In this document: piece by piece, positions 33,602-57,100 of the stretch | Position numbering within the stretch: the stretch's first letter is position 1 | How the letters are laid out: every line of letters starts with the position of its first letter | Origin: Triplophysa rosa | Taxonomy: Eukaryota; Chordata; Actinopteri; Cypriniformes; Nemacheilidae | Length of the DNA: 64,000 nt | Direction: 5' to 3' | NCBI RefSeq assembly: GCF_024868665.1 | Contig: NC_079898.1 | Coordinates: 13,996,358 to 14,060,357, forward strand | Made by a program: the position numbers and the translations under genes | Notes under the pieces: generated by a model | What the model was told of the DNA's origin: nothing | What the model saw: only the letters and a program-made list of their open reading frames with translations | Database searches by the model: none

Positions 33602-35881
33602 ACTGTTTGTCGCAGAGACTCAATCTCTGCCAAAAGTAATTTGTCACAACATCAGCAGATGTTCGCAAAGCAAATGAGCTGTATTCACAAGGTTGTGAAG
33701 GCACTTCTGTTGATTGCAACATTTTACTGACTTCATCTAAAAAGCACAAAGGAATCACTTATTAAGTTCCTAGCAGGAATGTCATTCTTTTGAGAGCTTC
33801 TATAGTCACTTCCTGAAATATCTGTGTCAGTTTGTATCCACATTACTCTCTTTGATAATGTGGATGTTATTCATTTTTATTGGTCACTTTTTTTGTATCC
33901 CCTGAATAACCGAGGTGTGACCTGTGCAAGCAAACAGATTTTTTTTTCAAATTTTCTTCCTGTTTCATGCAATGTCCACCATATCATTTGCCTCAGACAG
34001 CCGTTTTCATTTATCAGAAAATAAAGATAAAGGAAACAAGTGGATTATGTAACATGCCAGGACAAAGTGTATCAGTTTTAACCATGTAACTTTGCAGGAA
34101 AGATTGTAATAGCTTATTAAATTAATTGAGTTATAAATGAATTTTTGTGTTCATATGATATGCTGTGTTTTGGTTGTTTTGAAATTTAGTTGAACTTAGT
34201 GGCCTTGAATTGGTTTAGTTTCTCGTAATGTAATTTAACCATGGCCGTTTCATCCTGTGATAACATAGCAAACCATTTCCTTAGGCTGTTTATCTACTGT
34301 TGTCTGCAGAGTAGTCCCAAAAGGAAATGGCGTCTGCTATGTAAAGCCTGCTCAATCAAGACCTTGTAACTGCAAAAGTGGAACAATGGACAACAGGACA
34401 AATTGCAAAAATGAGTTAAGTAACACTGGACTGCCAAAAATACTCTACAGGACTACAACAAAACTAGCTGTGGTTAGCACAGAATGATATTTCCGTCTGT
34501 ATGACTCCCAAACCTAATTTGAAATCCTTCAAAGTGTGTTCTTATGACCTTTTACTTTGATGCATAAACAACCTCTTATATTCAGAATGACTTTAATATT
34601 ATTTCCATCAAGCCGTTCCATTCTCCATTTTAAGCATGTTCTGTATATAAACCAGATCAACACCCCCAGAAGAGAGTGTGGATAGATGCCAAGCAATGCA
34701 GCCACACCTTTGGGAATCAGATAAGGGAAATTAATGCTGTTATCATTTGTTGTTTTAGTGCATTGGTGCTTGATGAAGTGATCTTTGAGCTAAAAGAATG
34801 ATAAGTTGAGAAAACACAGTTGTTTTCGTCACGTGCCAAAATTCATGTTAGGCAAGTAATGATGTAATCCTATACCAACTCATTCCCATTGTACCAGGGA
34901 GAGCAAATCCGCCTCTTTGAGATTGTGTCGCAATAAATGTTGTCCCGCTTCACAAATGAAAACCAAATAAATATTGGACAAAAGTGAACGGATCCTGCAG
35001 ATGAAAGTGAATTCAACTGTGAAGAAAGTTGTATTGTATGTATACCATGTTTAACTGTGGTAGGGTTAAAAGGACTCTTTTATCGCATTATATGTAAGTG
35101 ATGATATGCATACAGATCCTTTAGTGGATCTGTATGAATTGAACAATGTGTACTCAAGCGCTTGTGTACACAGGTGAATAATACAAGGCAAGGTGAGCTC
35201 AACCCTGTGGGCGGATATAACATAACATTTATGTAAAAAAAACTCAACTTCATAGAAACGAGACCTCGCAGAACTTTCGTTAAATATGAACAAATGGCTT
35301 TGTATTGATGGGTAATTTATCCCGCTTGTCAAGACATTATATTTATGTTTTCAAAACAAGCATTTAAAAAAAGTAGAGCGGTCTCAATTTTATACAGTTT
35401 TAAAAAGTAAAACTAAGCCATTTTATTTGACTCTTGCATATAATTATTACATCAAAATATTATAAAGGTTTTTTATAGAATGGCGTAATAAATCTTTTAG
35501 AGCTGGGTTTAGTTGTTTCGCACGAGCAACTGTGTGACGCGCATGTACTGCACGCTATGAGCGGCGCTTTAATGGTTTATTTCCGACAGTCGTCTCTGTG
35601 TTGTGCTGAAGACTACTAGCAGCGGTGTCTCCTTTCAGTGTTACCTCCTGACGAGTGAACGCAAATCTCAGACCCCAACATGGGAAGGGTGTCAGTCGTT
35701 TTCACGGACTTTTATGAGTTTAGATTATGTTGATTTGTTCTGTTTCTTACGTTCTTTTTCAGTAACACCAACTATTAAAACATCAGAGAGGAGACAGCAT
35801 CGCACTATCATTGTATGAAGGTAAATGGACCGTTGACGGCGATGATGGGACCGTTGTGCTGGATGTATGGTCAATGACAGG
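33602..35881. other. Spacer between chchd1 and prss12
   Basis: No gene recognised. The distal part (35.5-35.88 kb) is richer in CpG and GC and should contain the prss12 promoter and 5' UTR. A second AATAAA at about 34020 could serve a longer chchd1 transcript. The rest is plain AT-rich sequence. Confidence 0.4.
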
Positions 35882-47481
<11,600 letters not shown>

Positions 47482-49400
47482 TGTGCATATGTTATACAAA
47501 AGGTTCATCAGCTGACCATTGGCTGGTTTGGATGTTGCACATTTACTACTTGCACCACGTCAATTCCATTTATTACACTTGAAAAGAGACATTCATAAAA
47601 ATGCACAGGAATGTGAAGCAACATACCTCACAAGTAGGTGATATGTGTGAATAAGTATTCTTCTGGATTGGAAGATTTTGCTTTTGTGTATACATCATTT
47701 TGCACTAGTTTGCATGCCATATATGTGGAACATTTGTGGGAGTTCTGCGACCCACCTGTTCCGGATCAGGTTCTTAAATTAAATAACATATTGCACTTAC
47801 ACACTTGTTACTCGCTGGACTTAATTATTTGTTGTACTGGAAGTTCGTAAAGGTAAGGAACAGCATGGGGGTAAAAAGTAAGGATTCATAAACATTCCGC
47901 AGGTGTTTTAAGTATTATTCAGCTTACAGCTAAATGTCCTCTGTTATGCATAGTTGGGGGGGAATGCAGTTCTGGAAATTTTTTTAATTTGTGTAGCGTA
48001 TGACAAGGCATATGACAAGACTTTTCTGAAGTATCTACTCAAGAGATGATAATCTCAGTAATGGAGTAATTATCAACTGGATGAGGTGGTGCATAACAAG
48101 GTAAAATTGCAGTCCCAGCAGATAAACATCCTGGGAACAAAACTTGCATTTTAATCATGACTAGTTTAAAACTACACTCAGTGGTGCCAGAGAAATAAAT
48201 GTAATGCGGGAAGGAATTATAAGATATGGGTAAAATCTGCTGATTAACAGATGTGATCTGTTACCATCTGACAGTCACTCGATTACAACTTTATGGCCCG
48301 GTTTCACAGACAAGGCATAGCTTAAACCGGGACTATGCCTTTGTTAAATTAGGATATTTATGTTGCTTTATTTATTAAAATGCCTTAGATAAAAACATTA
48401 CTGGTGTGCATCTTGAGACAAAACAATGGCAATTACATATTAAGTTATGTCAGCGCAATTTATTTTCAGTTAAAAGAGCTCAAACTTTCATTTTAGTTTG
48501 GGCCTAGTTTTAAGCCTTGTCTTTGAAACCGGGCATAAAATGCTTGAGTAATGTATGCTGCATTGGTGTTTCCTCCCTCTCAAAATGTTTTAAAAAATTC
48601 AAAAACTATTTCTGTAACCAGGTGTCATTCAGGTTTATTATTGTGGTATTTATTTACATAAGTTATAGGCTTACCACAGTTTGACAAATGAAATGAGGTA
48701 CAACAGCAGTTTAGTCTACTGTTTTATATCAGTTTTCTGTCACACTCAGTCAATTAAATTGTTTACTTAAATGCTTTTGTTAAGGCTACACTTTTGTTAT
48801 TTATTAGCCTAATCCCAAATTAAAACATTAATGTATTTATGTAAAGATGTGAAGCAGTCAGGCAAGTTTAGTATGGCAGTATAAACATGTATAGCAAATC
48901 ATGCTGTGAGTTGGCATAAATGTTTAGACCAAGTTATCCAAATATTATGTACACGGATTAACTGAATGGCTGTCTTTGTATACTGTTATTTTTATGTACT
49001 GAAAAATATGATGGGGAAAGCAAAAAGGCATAGTGTAATATCAAAGCACCATGACATTAATAATCAGAATCTAACATTATTGTGTATGTATTACATATTG
49101 AAAATCTGTCTTCACTGGCCACGTTAATTGAAACGTTCAATAAAATCCAGATTTGAATACAAAGAATTCTTGTAAACTAAGAAAACCTGTATCATACCAA
49201 TACAACAACACTACATTAAATAAAATCGTCGTTCATTTTATAATGAATATATCAAATTGATGTTTAGTAGCCTTATATAGCCTACATTCACATAGTTAGT
49301 TCATGCCACCGTTTCAATCTGTTGCACAATAAATCATGCTTTTGTTACCATTTGGTTAAGCTTCTAACTCAAACGCTTGCTTAACTAAATCTACGTTTTA
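47482..49400. other. 3' region of prss12 and spacer
   Basis: Candidate prss12 polyadenylation signals are ATTAAA at about 47778 and AATAAA at 48194-48199. A foldback element occupies 48297-48533. The remainder is AT-rich, with no gene seen. Confidence 0.4.
48297..48533. repeat. MITE with CCCGGTTTCACAGACAAGGC inverted ends
   Basis: Left arm 48297-48316 and right arm 48514-48533 are inverted repeats differing at one base. The AT-rich interior has no frame. This end sequence is familiar from abundant cyprinid MITEs. Confidence 0.8.
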
Positions 49401-49556
49401 AATATCAAATGAACGCGCGATTTATTGAACAACATCGTTTGAGACGCGTTGCTGTTGTTTGACTGCTGCCTGGTTTTAATGTGGAGCGGAAGTGCGTATC
49501 AGCTGATGCTGGAGAGCCATCTTCATCTATCCGAGCCGAGGAGAGGAGGGGCGCAG

Positions 49557-49624
<68 letters not shown>
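49557..49624. repeat. (GA)n tract 1 upstream of zswim8
   Basis: About 68 bases of nearly pure GA repeat, with one GAAA interruption near its start. Confidence 0.95.
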
Positions 49625-49627
<3 letters not shown>

Positions 49628-49643
49628 AGCAGGCTAACCGACT

Positions 49644-49647
<4 letters not shown>

Positions 49648-49695
<48 letters not shown>
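49648..49695. repeat. (GA)n tract 2 upstream of zswim8
   Basis: About 48 bases of pure GA repeat, separated from tract 1 by a 23-24 base unique segment that recurs at 50.23 kb. Confidence 0.95.
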
Positions 49696-49697
<2 letters not shown>

Positions 49698-50227
49698 AGG
49701 GGGATCTCGACTCCAAATTGTCGGCTTAAAAAGACATTTTGGATCCGGAGAGAGGTGGCTGTCGGAGGTCGTCGTGGGAAGAGAGAGAGAAACGGAGGAC
49801 CAGAAAAGAACCGGCCGGTGGCACGTCAAGCGGATGACAAGCTTTTACATACAAAGGAGAATAAATACGTTGAAGAGGCAGCTATATGTGGCATAAAGAG
49901 AATTAAATGTTTACCGTGGATGGACGCCTGGCCTGGTCGAGGGTTCAGATTTGCAGTCTGATCGTCCGATTTGACCACTGAGCTACTTTGGGACACAATG
50001 CTGAGATAAAAACAACACTGGTCAGTCAGACCTTTGTTTTGGTAACCAGTGTGGCCATAAAAGACTCGGGATAGGGACCAAGGGTTTCGTGCCAAAATAT
50101 AAAAACAGTGTTATTCCGTCTGGATATATGCGACACAGCATAGTTGTATTTGTAGTGTGATGCCACGTTATTTATCATGATTTTGAACGCAGGAGTCTGA
50201 AGGATTTGTGATTTCGGCTAGCCGGAA

Positions 50228-50252
50228 AGCTAGCAGGCTAACCGACTAACAG
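50228..50252 (+). repeat. 25-base direct repeat shared with 49624-49648
   Basis: AGCTAGCAGGCTAACCGACT plus AACAG occurs identically between the two GA tracts and here. In this copy the following GTTAGCCT pairs with AGGCTAAC to make an 8-base-pair stem. Confidence 0.85.
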
Positions 50253-51180
50253 TTAGCCTCTCTGAGTTAGCAAGATACCTCGATCAGTGGGGGCGATTAA
50301 ACGGCATATACCGGATTTGTTTTGAGTTCAAATGGATTCATTATTGCGATTTGGTCTTATTTAAAAGAAATATAAATTGAGGCTCAATGGGTTTACTTTT
50401 TCCTTTATAGTTGTTTTGTTAGCCGTGTGGCTGTTGTGGGACTCAATGCTCAGCTGATAGGACAGATAAGATCTTAAATTACGAGTAAAACAAATAACTC
50501 GTGCATTTGAAAATGACTAAACTTTACTAACATCTGTTGATATGTAAGTAAGAATCTACAGTTCGTGCTGTCAGATAACACATCTTACTGTTTAGTTGGC
50601 AAAGCCAAGAAAAGCATTAGGAGACGATCCTCAGACAGCTAAAGAGTTAGTCAGCGTTAAGAGGCCTTTTCTTAACATTTTATCAGTAAAAAAAGACGTT
50701 TAAAGAGTTAAACCACAACCAAGGCCCAAGCTATAAACCCTTGTCGGGTTTTTTGTAAAACACTTTAAGTTACACTTAAAAGCTAAGGCACATTTTCTTT
50801 AGAAAACACTTGGTTTTAATTTTGTCATGGGTTGTGTCATTTGGGTGGTTTAATAAAAACTAGACCCCTGCAATCTCCACCAACTGACTCGGTGCACATT
50901 ATATAAAACCATGGATTAACGCCACATACCTAGACGGCTAAAGGTTAAACACGACCGCAGTGATGCGCAAGTGCTTCATTTGGACACCGTAAATATATTT
51001 AGTAGAGAGAGGCAGCAAGACTTTGCAGAGCTCCCCTCACTGTTTTGGTCGAGTGTGAGTTTCCCCTCCCCCTGCTGTAACTCGCCCTGGTGCGAGTGTC
51101 AGTCTCTCAAAACAACAAAAGCCAAGAGGCACGTTAAGTTGAGGTGCTCGGTTCTCCGGTAACGGCACACGGCGGATGTG

Positions 51181-54100
51181 ATGGAACTGATGTTCGCCGA
51201 GTGGGAAGACGGGGAGAGGTTCTCCTTTGAAGACTCGGACCGTTTCGAGGAGGACTCTCTGTGTTCATTCATATCAGAGGCTGAAAGTCTTTGCCAGAAC
51301 TGGAGAGGATGGAGGAAGCAGTCTGCCGGTCCAAATTCACCCACTGTGAAGATTAAAGGTAGTGAAATATTTTCTTGGTGTGCTGTGAAGTGCCTCGTGT
51401 GCTGTCATTGAAATGTGATCATCGCACCATGCCTCGGCTTGGTTGCACCTTTTGACCTTACAGTGTATTCTTAACTTATGGACAGCGCTGTCACGTGACT
51501 CCCATGTCTAAAACTACAAACTCTAACCCTCTCTAAATAGAATCTTGTTTTGAGCATTTACTTAAGACATTGTTCAGAAAACGCCCTTTTTTTCAATAAT
51601 TTTGTGAGAACAAAGCTAAAATTGTATCAGGGTTCCCACATGGACATTTTTTGTTGAAGTCATGGAATATCAGGGATTTTTGTTTGTCACTTTAAATTTT
51701 AGTTTCCATTTATATACTGATTTTTTTATCACGTTTTTTTTACACATTTTTGCGTATTGTTATGGTTATCTTAAGCGCCATTTTATTCCCTTCCCACTTG
51801 TCACCTGGCAATCACTTAAGTCAAATGCAATCACCTGTAGCTCTTAACTAAGGCAAAATGCCAGGAAAATGTACATTTCAAGAGCTTTGGCTAAAAAACG
51901 ACCACTTCAAAGACTGTGTTTCATTCATTATAGGTCATGGAAATTCAACTTTTTAGTCGAAGTCAGTGAATTTGACATTGGGCTTAGAGTGGGAACCCTT
52001 GTGTATGCAGAAACTCTAGTCTAATTTCTGTTATCTTATAAGAAAATGATTTTTTAATAGATCTTTGTGTTTGGCAGTTCATTCATTGTGCAAACAGAAC
52101 CTGTTGGGTCTTGGCAAACATTAAAACATCCCATTTCAGTGATACTTGAACTTAAATTGTAACTACTACATCTGACACAGCATAACTTTTAAAACAGCAG
52201 TGAGTCACATTTCAGTTTCTCTGCTTTATGCCACAGAAACTCATGCCCATTAAAGGGATAGTTCACCCAAAAATAAAACTTCTGTCGTCATTTACTCACC
52301 TTCAAGTTGTTCCAAATCTGTATAAGATATTTGGAAGAATGCTTGTAACCAAACAGTTCTTGGACCCCATTGACTACCATAGTACAGTAGGCCAAATTAC
52401 TTTATACTTTTTTTATTTGTTGAACACAAAAGAAGATATTTTGTTGAATGTAGGACAGCAAACAGTTCTGGGGCTCTTTGGACTACCATTGTAAAATTTC
52501 CTACTGTTTGTAACTGTTTGGTTACAAGCATTTGTCCAAATATCTTTCTTTGTGTTCAACCAAACAAAGAAATGTATAAAGGTTTGGAACATCTAGAGAG
52601 TGAATAATTAATTACAGAATTTTCATTTTTGGTTGAACTATCCCTTTAAATAGGTTCCTGGGCTGTGCATGTGTATAGAGTGTTGTCAGCTGGAAGGACA
52701 GAGTTCTGTGTTGTCAGAGGTTTGTTAGCTGAGTGTGTACCTATGTTGGATGACTTGAGGGAGTTTGGAAAGGGAGGCCTTGTTGTGTGTTGGTAGTAGT
52801 GTTCAGAGTGAGTTAGAGTTTGGCGGCTGGGTGGAGTATGGGGTTGTAAAAAGAGCTTTGTCCTGTGCAGGTCATTGCCTCGGAGCACAGCGGTTGATAA
52901 ACATCTGATCTATCTGCATAATGCCAATGCTCTTGCACAGGCCACTTTGAGACATCAAATCCCCTGCTTTTTATCCAGATCTGTTCCAAAAGTAAATTAG
53001 AGCTATTTCACGTGACCAAAGCTCGCTTTCTTGGCGCAGGAAGCGAGACTGCACGTTTGCTGAGACGTGGCTGTTTATATAGGACTCTGTGAGTTGGGTG
53101 TCTTTGTTCTCTCGTTGTCGGGCAGCGGGACGGCAGACCGCGCATGAGAGACCGTCTCACCTATTTACTGGGTAACAAAAGACAAAGATGTCTAGCAGAC
53201 AATGTTAAGTCCTGTGATGTTGGTCTCACCATGGTTAAGTCAGCCAAGACTGGCTATGAGTGTGCCACCTGATTCATCGGGATCACGCATGCGTATTGTT
53301 GCTGAGCAGCTGTTTGTTGGCTATAATTTACTGAGTCACCTGTCCCCAGTGTAGTTTCTATGACTCCCACTGTCGGTCTGTAACGTATGCTTCTGTCATG
53401 TCGTGCTGTGTTATTCATCAAGTTAGTTTACAGACTTGTTTTTGGTTTCAAAACGGTTTTAGATTATGTGGGTGTCTGCTAATGGCATGGTTCTATTATT
53501 TGATCGTGACACCAGGTGGCAACCGTGTCCTGGGAGCATCGATTGAATGTAATTGAAGAAAACCTGACCCCTGTAGGCCCGGAGAGATATTGCAATATGT
53601 CATAATGCGCCTGATTAAAAACCAGTGTGCACGCGTATGGGTCAAAAGCAGTATACTTTGCAAGGCTGTGCGTTCGGCTGTACGCGTACGCTCGTGTACA
53701 CGTAAAAAAACGAAGTATGCCACAGGCTTAAGACTAGGGATGCACTGATACCAGTATCGGGTATCGGCCCAATACCAAGCTCATGTACTCGTACTCGTAC
53801 TTGTAATGACACACCGATACCAATGACCGATACCTCACGTGACATACATAGAGCCCTATGATTTGGGGAGTTGTGGCCTAATGGTTAGAGAGTCGGACTC
53901 GTGACCAGAAGGTTGCCGGTTCGATTCCCAGGGCCGGCGGGTAACAACTGAGGTGCCCTTGAGCAAGGCACCTTACCTTACCCCTACTTGTTCCCAGGGC
54001 GCTGCAGTGATAGCTGCCCACTGCTCCGGGGGTACGTGTGTTCACCACTTGCTGTGCGTGTGTTCACTACTCTCTGGTTGGGTTAAATGCAGAGGTCACA

Positions 54101-57100
54101 TTTCGTTGCCTTGTACTTGTACATGTGCAATGACAATAAAGTTGAATCTAAATCTAAATGATTTCCGCAATGCGGAAAACGCAGACAGAATCCAGGCATA
54201 AAAACAGAATTTGCTGTACACCACGGAATGACACGGAATCTGGCAAATATATAATTTCCTAACAAGAAATTAGCGCTGAACCGCTAACAGCTAACGTAAC
54301 AGCTAACGAAATATTCAGATACTGTTTAAATATGTATTCTGCTTATTTTGCGTGAAAGAGTGGTGCCTGAACGCATTGTGCTTGTGAAGCTTTCAGAGCC
54401 AGCGTTTCACTGCATGAGGACACAAAGAATAAAAAGTGTTTCGAGTCTGACGTCATCACGCAACAGTGTTTTTTAGGCGATTTTAACAATCAAATGTAGT
54501 TTAGATGGTTAGAGTAAGGTTAGGGTGTGGGTTAGGGTAAAGGTATTGTAAGACTTGAAACACCAAGGATTTAGTCAAAACCAACAAGCCACGCCCACGG
54601 GTCTGATGACGTCATACTCGAAACACAAAGGATTTAGTGAGAGCCTAAACCCAATACCATTTGCGGCGTCCCATCAAAATAAAAGTCCAGTTGACTTGAA
54701 CAAGTTATAATACACTCACATTTTATGTCGATAACAATTTACTCGAAATAAGTTAAGATGATCGAGTTCAAAGTCATGCACGTGCGTGCGGCTTATGCGC
54801 ATAACACATACAGCAGACTCATGGAAAAACGCAATGGCTATCCACTTATTACATTACTTGGCTACCGACACACCTTAGTTTTGCATTTTTCTTTTATAGA
54901 AATAAAAAGAAAGTTCATTTGAACTATAGACGCAAGAGTTTGCGAGGCGCACGTTTGTCAGCGGGAGCTGCAGTCGTGAGGCGCGATAATTGACAGGTCA
55001 AGGCGGAGGAGAGCTTTTATTAATACATTTTTAATATAATAAATTTCTTCGTTTAATATAAGTAGCGCTGTCCTTGTTTTATTGTTGCATTTTCATTTAA
55101 AATAATAATAAACCACAAATTGTTGAAGTAAGGGGAAAATCCGAAGATCTTTGAATTTATTTACGTTACAAAACAGGTACAATGTTATCAGTCTTATTCG
55201 TTTTGTTAATAAACATTCTGTTTCATATAAGCAAGTTTGTCAGTGTACTATTTTTTTGGTTGTTTAATTAAAATTAAATAATGAATTAATAACTATTGGT
55301 ATCAAAAGAAAATGTTGTTTTTCCTTTGGATACCATCCGCCTTTGTTAGTAAAAGTTTACCATAAGTGCGTTTGTAATGATACTAGGCTATTTTATGATT
55401 GTTGAGTTTTTCGTTAAGAATAATAATGATGAAACATTTTAAGCATTTGTTTTAGTCAAAGAAAAAAGATCTAAAGCTGCAGATCAAAATAAGCGCTATA
55501 GATATATACATCTATATATCGCTTTTATAATGTGTGGTATCGGTAACGTATGTTGTCACAAGTTTATTAAATCCTCACCGGCATTCCTAAAGCATACATT
55601 ACCATCAGGGTTTTTAAGTTTGCATTGATCGCATGTGGACAGCTTATCAGTTATTTTATTCAAAATGGTTTAGCACATCATTTAACTGTTATTTTAGTTT
55701 CTGCTCATGTAATACAAATAATTATGTTATTTATGCGAGACCAGTGGCGTAACTTTTTCAAAAGTGGTTGGGACAAAAGTCCGCCCCCACCCGCTACAGT
55801 TCTTTATTGGTTTACACATTTTTTTGTGCTTGGACAATGGATGTGAAGGCGCGTTCACAGCGTGTTTGTTCCACAAGCTTAGTTTTATTCAAATATGTGC
55901 TCGGGACACAATTGACTTGGCAAAAAGTGGTGGCGACATGTCCCACTCGTAAACAAATAAACAGCCAATCAAAATCTATTTCAAAAGGTTGTGCATTTAA
56001 AATGTGAATATACAGCGCTTTAATAAAACGGTTATTTCATAAGCGTACCATGGTTACGTAATATAAAACGCATCAAATAAAGTGTAATGATATTAATAAA
56101 AAATATTATTGCTTAATTGCCAAGCCAAACAATGTAATAAGCGTACTATACTTGAGCCCATACAACACGGCACAAACAATCAGAATCAAGGACCAGAACT
56201 AGCCGAGACTGGGGTCACCAAGTGGCTGTTGTAGTGTGTAAATAGTTTTGTGATCAAGCATTGTCTCAGTGGATGTAATGTGAGTCTAGCTTTACGGTGA
56301 CTGTGCAGTGAATTACAGTGCCGCCCGTCACCTCAAGCCCTCTTATGATAATGACCTTGTGATGTTGGTTTTAGTTTCAGATGGACTGCGGTAATATCTT
56401 ATAAAGCAGTTATGTGCCGATAAAGCCCTGGGGGTAAATAAATATTTTGATATTTTTAAAATTAGGAGCATTGACGCCACATGGCACGACCTGACCTTTC
56501 TTTTGGTTTTTCCATCAGGGATTTATCTTCATCTTTTGAATTCTTCTTGTATAAATGAAAGTTGCATCTAAATCTTGTGGCTGAATTCACTTTAGGCACA
56601 TAGTATCGTTGCTCTTGATGGAGTGTGTGGTCTGAGTGTTTTTCATACTTTCAGCTTGGCCACTCTTATCTTTTGTTGGAGGAAATTGGTGACTCGAATC
56701 CAGGGCCCTGCAGGATACTAGACCCCCACGCTACCCCCCACCTCTCAGCAGACAGCATTTAGTCCCAGTTGGCAGCTGTCCTGTTTTCTCTCCATTTAGC
56801 CTTGAGTGTATAAGAACAGTCTGGCTTTGAAACAGAACAACGTACTTGTCTTGAAGCTCAATTCTCAGTCCTGTTCAATTTGTTTTAAACATCTGCTGTA
56901 TACTGCGCTCATTTTTGTAAATACTATTATTTAAACTGTTTGCCTGTGACTGTTTGATTGTACAACAGAGTGGCTTTGAAAGCATCGATCGGGCATTGAC
57001 ACGTGTGTTTTACTTGCTTTATAGATGGTCAGGTCATCCCTCTGGTGGAGCTGTCAGCCAAACAGGTGGCATTTCATATTCCGTTCGAGGTGGTGGAAAA

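Larger units (their letters stand above)
49401..51180 (+). promoter_or_regulatory. Promoter and 5' untranslated region of zswim8
   Basis: GC content and CpG rise from about 49.4 kb and stay raised up to the zswim8 start codon. The region has two long GA tracts and a duplicated 25-base segment. Transcription start sites cannot be fixed by eye, and an untranslated first exon is possible. Open frames here are produced by the low-complexity tracts. Confidence 0.4.

Noticed and set aside
33285..33758. 157-codon open frame on the minus strand
   Set aside because: It is antisense to the last chchd1 exon and its 3' UTR, has no family resemblance and no splice or promoter context.
49449..50095. Open frames rich in ER or SLSL repeats on both strands
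   Set aside because: Produced by the GA microsatellites, which are open in all frames.
53870..53945. Possible tRNA gene
   Set aside because: The A and B boxes are good but the acceptor and anticodon stems do not close, and the sequence continues into a SINE body and tail.
55745..55800. AGTGGCGTAACTTTTTCAAA stretch as a transposon end
   Set aside because: It resembles a common fish transposon terminus, but I could not find the opposite end or a target duplication.
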